15,820 bases of DNA from Gammaproteobacteria bacterium (lineage in GTDB: Bacteria > Pseudomonadota > Gammaproteobacteria > Burkholderiales > Burkholderiaceae_E): the NCBI GenBank assembly GCA_030425615.1, contig JAUIAI010000005.1, positions 1 through 15,820 of the forward strand, read 5' to 3'. The notes beneath the pieces were generated by a model. That model was not told the origin of the DNA and did not search any database. It saw only the letters and a list, made by a program, of their open reading frames with translations. The position numbers and the translations under genes were made by a program. The first letter of the stretch is position 1. Each line of letters starts with the position of its first letter. This document shows, in pieces, positions 7,571 through 13,984 of the stretch.

Positions 7571-8008
7571 TCAGCTCTGGTCCCTGCCCTCGAGCAGGTC
7601 CCGCGCGCGCTGGTGAACTGCGTCGTCGGTTTGCGGGCGGGGCTCGGAGCGTGAGCCGGCCAGCCGCTGGCGGCGTTGGATGGTGGCCCAGACGCCCGCG
7701 CCGAGCGCCAGCATCGCGAACGGCCCTCCCCAGAGCATCCAGGTGTTTCGCTGGACCGGCGGTTCATAGAGGACGAAATCTCCGTACCGCTCCACGAGGT
7801 AGGTCTTGATCGCGTCGTTGTCGCGGCCTTCGGCGACCAGCCGGTGCACGATGTTGCGCAGGTCTCCGGCGAGTTCCGCATCGGAGTCCGCGAGCGTCTG
7901 ATTCTGGCAGACGAGGCAGCGCAGCTCCTCCTCGAGCCGCCTCATGCGTTCCCGCTCGGAGGGGCTGAGCTCGGGCAGTTCGACGGGCACGCGTGCGGGA
8001 CCTGCCAT
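7571..8008 (-). CDS. ccmH: CcmH, cytochrome c maturation thiol-reductase, without the usual signal peptide
   Basis: CcmH works with CcmG to keep the CXXCH cysteines of apocytochrome c reduced in the periplasm, and binds in the heme ligation complex. The 145-residue product has the family signature LRCLVCQNQTLADSDAELA, with the redox pair CLVC at about residues 30-33. It then has YGDFVLYEPP, one transmembrane helix (WMLWGGPFAMLALGAGVWA, about residues 89-107) and an Arg-rich tail. It is the short CcmH type, without the fused CcmI part seen in E. coli. Oddly, the N-terminus (MAGPARVPVELPELSPSER) is hydrophilic: the signal peptide normally present before the CXXC domain is missing. The ATG at 8008 has AGGGAGAG a few bases upstream, and an in-frame TGA lies five codons before it, so no longer in-frame start exists. 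It begins 20 bases after the ccmG stop. Confidence 0.9.
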   Translation of the reverse strand: MAGPARVPVELPELSPSERERMRRLEEELRCLVCQNQTLADSDAELAGDLRNIVHRLVAEGRDNDAIKTYLVERYGDFVLYEPPVQRNTWMLWGGPFAMLALGAGVWATIQRRQRLAGSRSEPRPQTDDAVHQRARDLLEGRDQS

Positions 8009-8028
8009 GATCTCTCCCTTTCAGTCCG

Positions 8029-8559
8029 TCATTCGGCGCGCAGGCGCTCGACGAGCGGCAGCAGCGTGGTACGCACGATCTGTTCGTCGAAAGGGCCCAC
8101 GTGCTTGTATCGGATGTGGCCGGACTTGTCGATCAGGAACGATTCAGGCGCGCCATAGACGCCGAAGTCGATCGCGACGTTGCCGGGAAGGTCGCTGACG
8201 ACGACCGCGTAAGGATCGCCGTGGCGGGCCAGCCAGGCACGCGAGGCTTCCGGGCGATCCTTCCACGCGAGGCCGACGATCGGCAGGCCGTGATCCCGGG
8301 CCACTGAGGTGAGCACCGGATGTTCGACCACGCAGGCAGCGCACCACGAGCCGAAGACGTTGAGCAGCCAGACCTGGCCGGACATCGCCTCCGGGGCCCA
8401 GGGCCCGCCGTCGTCCAGACGCGGCAGCGAGAAGGCCGGAGCAGGTTTGTCGATCAGCGGTGACGGGATCAGCCGCGGGTCGTTCGACAGTCCGCGGTAG
8501 AGGAAAACGGAAATCGCCGCGAACAGCAGGAGCGGGATCAGGGCCTTGACGAAGCGCAT
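8029..8559 (-). CDS. ccmG: CcmG/DsbE, periplasmic thioredoxin-like thiol:disulfide oxidoreductase
   Basis: This is a membrane-anchored thioredoxin-fold protein that reduces the heme-binding cysteines of apocytochrome c, taking electrons from DsbD. The 176-residue product has an uncleaved N-terminal anchor (ALIPLLLFAAISVFLY, residues 6-21) and then a thioredoxin domain with active site WCAAC (72-76). The CcmG-specific stretches PAFSLPRL and GVYGAPESFLID are present, the latter with the cis-Pro region. Length and motifs are normal for the family. ATG 8559 lies 6 bases after the ccmE stop, which leaves no room for ccmF, the gene normally found between ccmE and ccmG. Confidence 0.95.
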   Translation of the reverse strand: MRFVKALIPLLLFAAISVFLYRGLSNDPRLIPSPLIDKPAPAFSLPRLDDGGPWAPEAMSGQVWLLNVFGSWCAACVVEHPVLTSVARDHGLPIVGLAWKDRPEASRAWLARHGDPYAVVVSDLPGNVAIDFGVYGAPESFLIDKSGHIRYKHVGPFDEQIVRTTLLPLVERLRAE

Positions 8560-8565
8560 ACGGGG

Positions 8566-9030
8566 TCAGTCCACTCGCGGCGGCGTCTGGAACTGCGCCG
8601 GTGCGCCGATCGGGTGTCCGGCGCGCTTCAGCGCCTCGGCCGCCTCGGGGGGCATGTAGTTCTCGTCGTGCTTGGCCAGGACGGTTTCGGCCACGAAGCC
8701 GCCGTCGCCCTGGAGCCGGCCCTGGGCGACGATCCCGCGCCCTTCCTTGAACAGATCCGGAAGGATGCCCTGGTAGGCTACGGCGATGGTCTTGGCTCCG
8801 TCCGTGACCTGGAAGCTGACGCGTGTGCCGTCGCGTGCCACGCTGCCATCGACGACGAGTCCGCCCACCCGGAACGTGCGGTCCACCGGTGCCTTGCCGG
8901 TCGCGATCTCGGTCGGCGTGAAGAAGAAAACGAGGTTGCTTCGGAAGGCATTGAGTACGAGGGCGGTGGCCACCCCGAGGGCGGCCACGCCGAGCAGTAC
9001 CCAGATGGCGCGTCGATGGCGGGCTTTCAT
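8566..9030 (-). CDS. ccmE: CcmE, heme chaperone
   Basis: CcmE covalently binds heme in the periplasm and delivers it to the heme lyase. I chose ATG 9030 because the product (154 residues) then starts MKARHRRAIWVLLGVAALG, the usual basic N-terminus and membrane anchor; it overlaps the ccmD stop by the 4-base ATGA. Beyond the anchor lies the OB-fold domain (FFFTPTEIATGKAPV to AYQGILPDLFKEG). The heme-attachment motif AKHDENYMP carries H121, the covalent site, and Y125, a heme ligand. The C-terminal tail is flexible and Pro-rich. The family's standard residues are all present. Confidence 0.97.
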   Translation of the reverse strand: MKARHRRAIWVLLGVAALGVATALVLNAFRSNLVFFFTPTEIATGKAPVDRTFRVGGLVVDGSVARDGTRVSFQVTDGAKTIAVAYQGILPDLFKEGRGIVAQGRLQGDGGFVAETVLAKHDENYMPPEAAEALKRAGHPIGAPAQFQTPPRVD

Positions 9031-9173
9031 AGGTCGTCTTCGGGGTCCTGAAGTCTGAGTCGGCGCCGGGCCTGCGCGCGGCGTCGTACGAGCATGGCCA
9101 CTTCGACGGCCAGCGCGAGCGCGAACGCGGCGTACGACACGATGATGAAGAACGCGTGTCGCGAACCTTCCAT
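9027..9173 (-). CDS. ccmD: CcmD, small membrane adaptor for holo-CcmE release
   Basis: CcmD is a short single-pass inner-membrane protein that joins CcmABC and helps release heme-loaded CcmE. The product has 48 residues: MEGSRHAFFIIVSYAAFALA begins the helix, followed by the strongly basic cytoplasmic stretch RRRAQARRRLR and an acidic end. Length, a single helix (about residues 8-29) and the basic tail are typical of a poorly conserved family, so the call rests heavily on position between ccmC and ccmE. The start ATG shares a base with the ccmC stop (TGATG), and the stop overlaps the ccmE start (ATGA), so translation is coupled on both sides. A longer reading from 9257 runs into ccmC and is not the gene. 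Confidence 0.93.
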   Translation of the reverse strand: MEGSRHAFFIIVSYAAFALALAVEVAMLVRRRAQARRRLRLQDPEDDL

Positions 9174-9958
9174 CAGCGCGCTCCCTGCACCGTCGATGAG
9201 TCGCTTCGAGCGGCCGGACCTTGCGCATCCTGCGTCCGGACCAGCGCCCGTGCCCATTCCGTGTGCCGTTCACGCTCGAGGATGATCGAGCGTACACGGT
9301 GCAGCGCCACCGCGATGGCGTACGCCCAGCAGGCGAGGGTCATGATCAACATGGCCGTGAGCATCGTCTCCGCCATCTTCGGCGCCATGGTCGGCGAGAC
9401 GCTCGCGCCCTGGTGCAGCGTGTTCCACCAGCGCACCGAGAAATAGATGATCGGCACGTTGACGACGCCCACCAGGGCGAGCACCGCGCTCGCGCGGTCC
9501 GCGCGACGGGGATCCTCGATCGCGGCCCTGAGGGCGATGTAGCCCAGATACAGGAACAGCAGCACCAGCGTGGAGGTCATGCGTGCATCCCACACCCAGT
9601 ACGCGCCCCAGGTGGGACGCCCCCAGAAGGCGCCGGTCCAGAGGGCCACGAACGTGAACATGGCGCCGGTGGGCGCCAGCGCCTGCGCCATCATGGCCGA
9701 CAGGCGGGTGTTCCAGATCAGCGACGCCGCCGCCCACCCCGCCATGACGAGATAGATGAACATCCCCATCCAGGCCGCCGGCACGTGAATGAAGATGATG
9801 CGGTAGACCTCGCCCTGCTGGTAGTCGGTCGGTGCGACGAAAAAGCCCATCCACAACCCGATGGCCGCGAGCGTGGCCGCGATCACCGCAAAGGGGATGA
9901 TCAGCCGGCCGGCCAGGGGATAGAAGGTGGTGGGGGAGGCGTAGTGATACAGGCTCAT
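9173..9958 (-). CDS. ccmC: CcmC, heme-handling inner-membrane protein
   Basis: CcmC presents heme to CcmE in the periplasm. The 261-residue product has six hydrophobic helices. The tryptophan-rich WWD-family motif WGAYWVWD is at residues 117-124. The two heme-ligand histidines expected for the family are H58 (FIHVPAAWMG) and H182 (WWNTLHQG). I chose ATG 9958 (MSLYHYASP) because it matches the usual short cytoplasmic N-terminus; a GTG eight codons upstream is possible but not supported by a ribosome site. The gene follows ccmB after 54 bases, the largest gap within the ccm genes, and no Shine-Dalgarno is obvious there. The stop and the ccmD start share one base. Confidence 0.96.
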   Translation of the reverse strand: MSLYHYASPTTFYPLAGRLIIPFAVIAATLAAIGLWMGFFVAPTDYQQGEVYRIIFIHVPAAWMGMFIYLVMAGWAAASLIWNTRLSAMMAQALAPTGAMFTFVALWTGAFWGRPTWGAYWVWDARMTSTLVLLFLYLGYIALRAAIEDPRRADRASAVLALVGVVNVPIIYFSVRWWNTLHQGASVSPTMAPKMAETMLTAMLIMTLACWAYAIAVALHRVRSIILERERHTEWARALVRTQDAQGPAARSDSSTVQGAR

Positions 9959-10012
9959 CGATGAAGGGCAGAGCGCCGCCACGCGGCGGCCGGAGCGTCC
10001 CGGGCCACGGGA

Positions 10013-10723
10013 CTACTCATGAGAGATTCTAACGGCCATCGCCGCCGTTGGAGGACCGGCGAGCCAGGACAGGATCAGCCCGGCACCCAGCAGCGACAGG
10101 TGTGCCTCCCCGGACAGTCCGGCCTGCTGGGACTCCACCGCGCCGGCGCCGAAGACAAGCACGGGAACGGCCAGCGGGAGGATAAGCAATGCGAGCAGGC
10201 TCGCGCCGCCCCGGGCACCGAGCGTCAATGCCGCGCCGATGGCGCCGAACCAGGCGATGATCGGCGTGCCGAGCAGAAGGGACGCGACCAGGATGCCGAT
10301 GGCGTCAGGGCCCAGACCGTACTGCAGGGCCATCACGGGCACCAGAAGGATCACCGGCAGGGCCGTGGAGATCCAGTGCGCCAGCACCTTGCCGGCGACG
10401 ATGGCGGCCAGCGGAGCCGCGCTGACGAGCATCTGCTCGAGACTGCCGTCCGCGTGGTCGCCCGCGAACAGGTGCGGCGTGGCCAGCAGTGCCGCGAGCA
10501 GCGCAGCCACCCAGGCGATTCCGGGCGCGATCCGCGCGAGAAGCACGGGATCCGGAGAGACGCCGAGCGGAAAGAGGCTGGCCACGAGCAGGAAGAAGAC
10601 GAGAACCACGGCGAGTTCCACGCGGGTCCGCATCGCCAGCGTCAGATCGCGGCGCAGTGCCCAGAGCAGCGCGCCCAGCGCTCCGCGCCCGGGGGCCTCG
10701 GGGTCGTCGTTCGGTGCGCTCAT
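10013..10723 (-). CDS. ccmB: CcmB, permease of the CcmAB transporter
   Basis: CcmB is the membrane subunit of the CcmAB ABC complex, which with CcmC and CcmD powers release of holo-CcmE. The 236-residue product has about six hydrophobic segments. It also carries family-typical stretches such as LWALRRDLTLAMRTR (the cytoplasmic start), PGIAWVAALLAALLA and DGSLEQMLVSAAPL. It is some 16 residues longer at the N-terminus than the E. coli protein, with a hydrophilic acidic/Pro/Gly leader. ATG 10723 overlaps the ccmA stop by the 4-base ATGA, which fixes the start and indicates coupling. Confidence 0.95.
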   Translation of the reverse strand: MSAPNDDPEAPGRGALGALLWALRRDLTLAMRTRVELAVVLVFFLLVASLFPLGVSPDPVLLARIAPGIAWVAALLAALLATPHLFAGDHADGSLEQMLVSAAPLAAIVAGKVLAHWISTALPVILLVPVMALQYGLGPDAIGILVASLLLGTPIIAWFGAIGAALTLGARGGASLLALLILPLAVPVLVFGAGAVESQQAGLSGEAHLSLLGAGLILSWLAGPPTAAMAVRISHE

Positions 10724-11439
10724 TCCGGGGAGGAAGCCTCGCGGGCCGGAGACCGGCGCGTCGAGTGGCCGTTCATGTCGAGGGTCAGGGCAGGTGCCGC
10801 AACCGGCAGCCGCTGGTGGGACGCGATCACGGCCGTACCGCCACGCGCCAGGTGCGTCGTGATCAGTTCGACCAGTAGTGCCTGGCCGTCGGTGTCCAGC
10901 GCGTTCGTTGGTTCGTCCAGCAGCCAGAGCGAGGCCGTGCTGGCGGCCATGCGTGCCATCTGTACCCGCTTGCGCTGACCGGCGGAAAGGCGGTCGGCCG
11001 GGACGTGCGCCCGCCGGGCGAGTCCGCAGCGCGTGAGCAGGGCGTCCACGGTCGCGGGAGCCGCCCGCCCGCCGTGATCCAGGGCCAGCCAGCTTCGCAG
11101 GTTCTCGGCGGCGTCGAGCGTTCCCTTGAGCGCCGCCGCGTGACCGATGTAGAGCAGGCCTGCGCGCCAGCGGGGGTCGCGCGGGTCGACCGCGCTGGCG
11201 CCCAGGCGCAGTTCGCCGCCGTCGGGGCGCACGAGTCCGGCCAGGATCCGCAGCAGGGTGGTCTTTCCCACCCCGTTGCGGCCGGTGAGTTCGACCCAGT
11301 GTCCGGCGGGCACTTCCAGAGAGACACCGGCGAAGAGGGGACGGTCACCGGCGCGCGCGCCAAGGCCGTGAAGCGACCATCGGCCCGGCGCGCTGGGGGC
11401 AATCGGCGCGGCTGACGCCGGAGGCGACGCGACGCTCAT
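10720..11439 (-). CDS. ccmA: CcmA, ATPase of the heme-maturation ABC complex
   Basis: This is the cytoplasmic ATPase paired with CcmB. The 239-residue product carries all ABC motifs: Walker A GRNGVGKTT (53-61), a CcmA-type signature LSAGQRKR (151-158) that is also typical of this family in place of LSGGQ, Walker B LWLLDEP (171-177) with the following TNALD, and the switch His at 208. An Ala/Pro-rich stretch of about 20 residues precedes the domain, and a tail rich in Ser and Arg follows it. ATG 11439 overlaps the ccmI stop (ATGA), and its own stop overlaps the ccmB start. Confidence 0.97.
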   Translation of the reverse strand: MSVASPPASAAPIAPSAPGRWSLHGLGARAGDRPLFAGVSLEVPAGHWVELTGRNGVGKTTLLRILAGLVRPDGGELRLGASAVDPRDPRWRAGLLYIGHAAALKGTLDAAENLRSWLALDHGGRAAPATVDALLTRCGLARRAHVPADRLSAGQRKRVQMARMAASTASLWLLDEPTNALDTDGQALLVELITTHLARGGTAVIASHQRLPVAAPALTLDMNGHSTRRSPAREASSPE

Positions 11440-12689
11440 TGCACCGTGTCGTCGATCGTCACCTGCAGGGGTTCGGTCATGGGCAGTGTGAATGGCGCAC
11501 TGGTGCCGAAGCGGTCTCCCGGCTGGCGCAGCGCCTGACCAGACCCGCTCAGACGAGCCTCCAGGACGAGCGGTGAGCCGCGTGGAAGCGGGCGCGACGG
11601 CGTCATCAGATCCTGATCGCCGAGCGAGATCTCGAGGGGAAACGTCGGCGCGGCGATACGACGCGCCACGAACGGCATGCGCGGACCGTCCGCCGCGCGA
11701 ATCGAGACGAACAGGGTGTCGTCCGGGGAAACCGTCACACCCGAGATCGTGATCGAGCCGTCGACGGCCGGCGACGTCGATGCGGTGGCCTCGGTGGAGC
11801 CGCCGTCCGACGGGCGCGACGCGGAGGTGGAGTCCGCGTCAGACTGGCGCCGCAGCTCCGCGATCAGCGAGCCGATCTGGCGCGCCTGGTCGGAGGCAGG
11901 CGGCAAGGTCGCGAGCACTTTCTCGAGATGCGGAATCGCCTCGATTGAACGTCCCGCTTGGAACAATGCGGCTCCGAGCAAACCGTTCGTCTTCGGATCA
12001 TCGGGATCGATTGCGATCGCGCGCTCCAGCAGGGCCAGCGGGCGGCCGGCGAATGCCCGGTCCTGCGAAAGCGCCACCGTTTCGGCGAAATCGGCCAGCA
12101 GCCGGGCATTGGGCGGCAGCAACCCGACGGCCTGTTCGTAGGCATCGATCGCGGTGGGGAAGTCGCCCCGCATCGCGTTGATCTGCGCCAGCGCGACCCA
12201 GGCCTCGGCATTGTCCGGATCAGCCGCCAGTTCCGCGCGCGCCTCGGCGGCGAGTTCGGCCACCCTGCGCGCATTGCGATGGGCGTCCGTGGTGGCCTCG
12301 GCCAGCCGGGCTTCGATATCGGGTTGACCGACGTGCGAGTAGAGGCTCCAGGCCACGATCGCGGCGATCACGGCGAAGACGAGGGTGAGCTCCGAGTGGC
12401 GGCCTCGTTCACCGCCACGCGCGTACCGGCGTTCCTGAGCCAGTTCGACCGCGAGCGTGTCGACGAGTTCGCGTCGGGCGTCCTCAGCCGCCGCCGCGTC
12501 CAGTCGTCCGCTCTGTTCCTCTGCATCGATCTCCGCCCGGCGGTCGCGCAGGACCGCGAGACGGGCGTCGTGATCCGCGTCTTCCTGCCCCGGGGAACGA
12601 CCGCGCCACAACGGCCGTGTCACCCAGGCGAGGGTCAGAAAGGTGAACGCCGCGAGAACCCCCCACAGCAAGGTGTCGCCCGGTGTCAT
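11436..12689 (-). CDS. ccmI: CcmI (CycH), apocytochrome c chaperone with TPRs
   Basis: CcmI holds the C-terminus of apocytochrome c and hands it to the heme ligation complex. The 417-residue product has both usual parts. The first is a membrane segment with helix 1 (about residues 7-25), a cytoplasmic coiled, Leu/Arg/Glu-rich loop and helix 2 (about 101-120). The second is a periplasmic TPR region (about 125-275, with EAWVALAQINAMRGDFPTAIDAYEQA as one repeat) followed by a Ser/Thr-rich linker (282-310). The C-terminal domain starts at ITISGVTVSPDDTLFVSIRA and ends before the stop. In most ccm operons ccmI is last; here it is first of the ccm genes, separated from ccmH by the whole operon. ATG 12689 overlaps the argE stop (ATGA), so it is coupled to argE translation. 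Confidence 0.95.
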   Translation of the reverse strand: MTPGDTLLWGVLAAFTFLTLAWVTRPLWRGRSPGQEDADHDARLAVLRDRRAEIDAEEQSGRLDAAAAEDARRELVDTLAVELAQERRYARGGERGRHSELTLVFAVIAAIVAWSLYSHVGQPDIEARLAEATTDAHRNARRVAELAAEARAELAADPDNAEAWVALAQINAMRGDFPTAIDAYEQAVGLLPPNARLLADFAETVALSQDRAFAGRPLALLERAIAIDPDDPKTNGLLGAALFQAGRSIEAIPHLEKVLATLPPASDQARQIGSLIAELRRQSDADSTSASRPSDGGSTEATASTSPAVDGSITISGVTVSPDDTLFVSIRAADGPRMPFVARRIAAPTFPLEISLGDQDLMTPSRPLPRGSPLVLEARLSGSGQALRQPGDRFGTSAPFTLPMTEPLQVTIDDTVQ

Positions 12690-13855
12690 CGCAGGGTGTC
12701 GGATTGCTCGAGACGGTGCCCGAGCGCGTCCAGGAAATCCAGGCAGCGCGAAAGCTGCTCATCGGTGACGAATTCGTCGGGTTGATGGGCCACGGCGATG
12801 TCTCCCGGCCCGCAGACGACTGTGGGAATCCCGGCCTGCGTGACGAAGCCGGCCTCCGTGCCGAAACTGACGCGCCCCGGCTCCCGGCACACGCAGAGCG
12901 GCATCAGGGCCGCGGCCAGGGAACGGTTGCCGCGGTCATCCAGCCCCGGGGCATTGACCACGGGCGTGATCTCGATGCCGCATTCGGCACTGACGGCGCG
13001 CATGCCCGGCAGCAGGTTCTCGTCGCAGTGGCGTTGCAGTTCACCGAGCAGCGCTTCGGCCGACACGCCCGGCAACGCACGGATCTCGAAAACGAAGCTG
13101 CATTCGGCGGCCGTGATGTTGTGCGCCGTTCCCCCCTGGATCATGCCGGCGTGGATGCTCGTGAACGGGAACTCGAACCCGTCGTGACGCTCCGCAGTGT
13201 TCAGGCGCTCCTGCATGCGGTTCAGGAACGCGATCATCTCGGCCGCGATCTCCACGGCCGAAATGCCGCGATCGCGCAGTGACGAATGCACCGGATGACC
13301 GCGGACCCGGCACCGGAAGATGGCGGCCCCCTTGTTCGCGACCACCACCTGCATGGAGGTGGGTTCTCCGATCACACAGGCTGCCGGACGGACCGGGGCG
13401 CTCGCGAGGTCCGCCGCGAGCACCCGCATGCCCTGCATGTCCGTTTCCTCGTTGTAGGACAGGGCAACGTGTACGGGTTGCCGGCGGGCGCGCTTCGCGA
13501 GGACCGGCGCCATGGCGACGACGCAGGCGATGAAACCCTTCATGTCGGCGGCGCCCCGTGCGATCAGGCGATCGTCCCGGCGCGTCAGCGTGAAGGGGTC
13601 GCTGTGCCAGTCCTGCCCCTCCACCGGGACCACGTCCGAGTGACCGGACAGCATCAGCCCCGGGACGTCGGCCGGCCCCGCCGACGCGTAGAGGTTTGCG
13701 TGCAGGCCGTCCTCGGCCCGCTGGATCCGGGTCTGCATGCCGGCCGCGTCCAGCCGATCGGCGGCCCACTCGATGAGTGGCAGGTTCGGGCGGGTGCTTA
13801 CCGTATCGAAGGCGACGAGCCTTTCGAGACAGTCGATCGAAGTGCTGAGGTCCAT
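12686..13855 (-). CDS. argE: ArgE, acetylornithine deacetylase
   Basis: ArgE hydrolyses N-acetylornithine to ornithine and acetate in the linear arginine pathway; it is a cytoplasmic, zinc-dependent M20-family enzyme. The 389-residue product is near the E. coli length. Metal and catalytic positions are visible: H72 and D74 in SGHSDVVPV, bridging D104 in GAADMKGF, the E136-E137 pair in YNEETDMQG, E164 in VIGEPT, and H357 near the C-terminus in AVAHQPDEF. The GTEAG loop (332-336) is typical of ArgE. Other M20 enzymes such as DapE are less likely because of VIGEPTSMQVV, FGTEAG and the overall match. The start ATG 13855 has no Shine-Dalgarno, and a -10-like TAGAAT lies 6 bases upstream. No other arg gene is in the window; the partner of translation is ccmI. 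Confidence 0.93.
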   Translation of the reverse strand: MDLSTSIDCLERLVAFDTVSTRPNLPLIEWAADRLDAAGMQTRIQRAEDGLHANLYASAGPADVPGLMLSGHSDVVPVEGQDWHSDPFTLTRRDDRLIARGAADMKGFIACVVAMAPVLAKRARRQPVHVALSYNEETDMQGMRVLAADLASAPVRPAACVIGEPTSMQVVVANKGAAIFRCRVRGHPVHSSLRDRGISAVEIAAEMIAFLNRMQERLNTAERHDGFEFPFTSIHAGMIQGGTAHNITAAECSFVFEIRALPGVSAEALLGELQRHCDENLLPGMRAVSAECGIEITPVVNAPGLDDRGNRSLAAALMPLCVCREPGRVSFGTEAGFVTQAGIPTVVCGPGDIAVAHQPDEFVTDEQLSRCLDFLDALGHRLEQSDTLR

Positions 13856-13861
13856 GCCGGG

Positions 13862-13867
13862 ATTCTA
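13862..13867 (-). promoter_or_regulatory. -10-like TAGAAT suggesting a leaderless argE-ccm transcript
   Basis: On the minus strand TAGAAT (five of six -10 consensus positions) lies 6 bases before the argE ATG, which would put initiation at or next to the start codon itself. There is no Shine-Dalgarno between them, which agrees with a leaderless message. No good -35 is at 17 bases, so the call is tentative. The rest of the 13856-13984 divergent gap shows nothing else clear. Confidence 0.35.
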
Positions 13868-13984
13868 GCCGACCGGCGGTCGACAGACCGGACAAACCAT
13901 CGGCCCGCCCGTCGGTCCGAACCCGCTCCAAGAGCCGCTCGTTTCGTGCGCAAATAGAGTATCGACAGGTTGGTCGTCCCCTCC

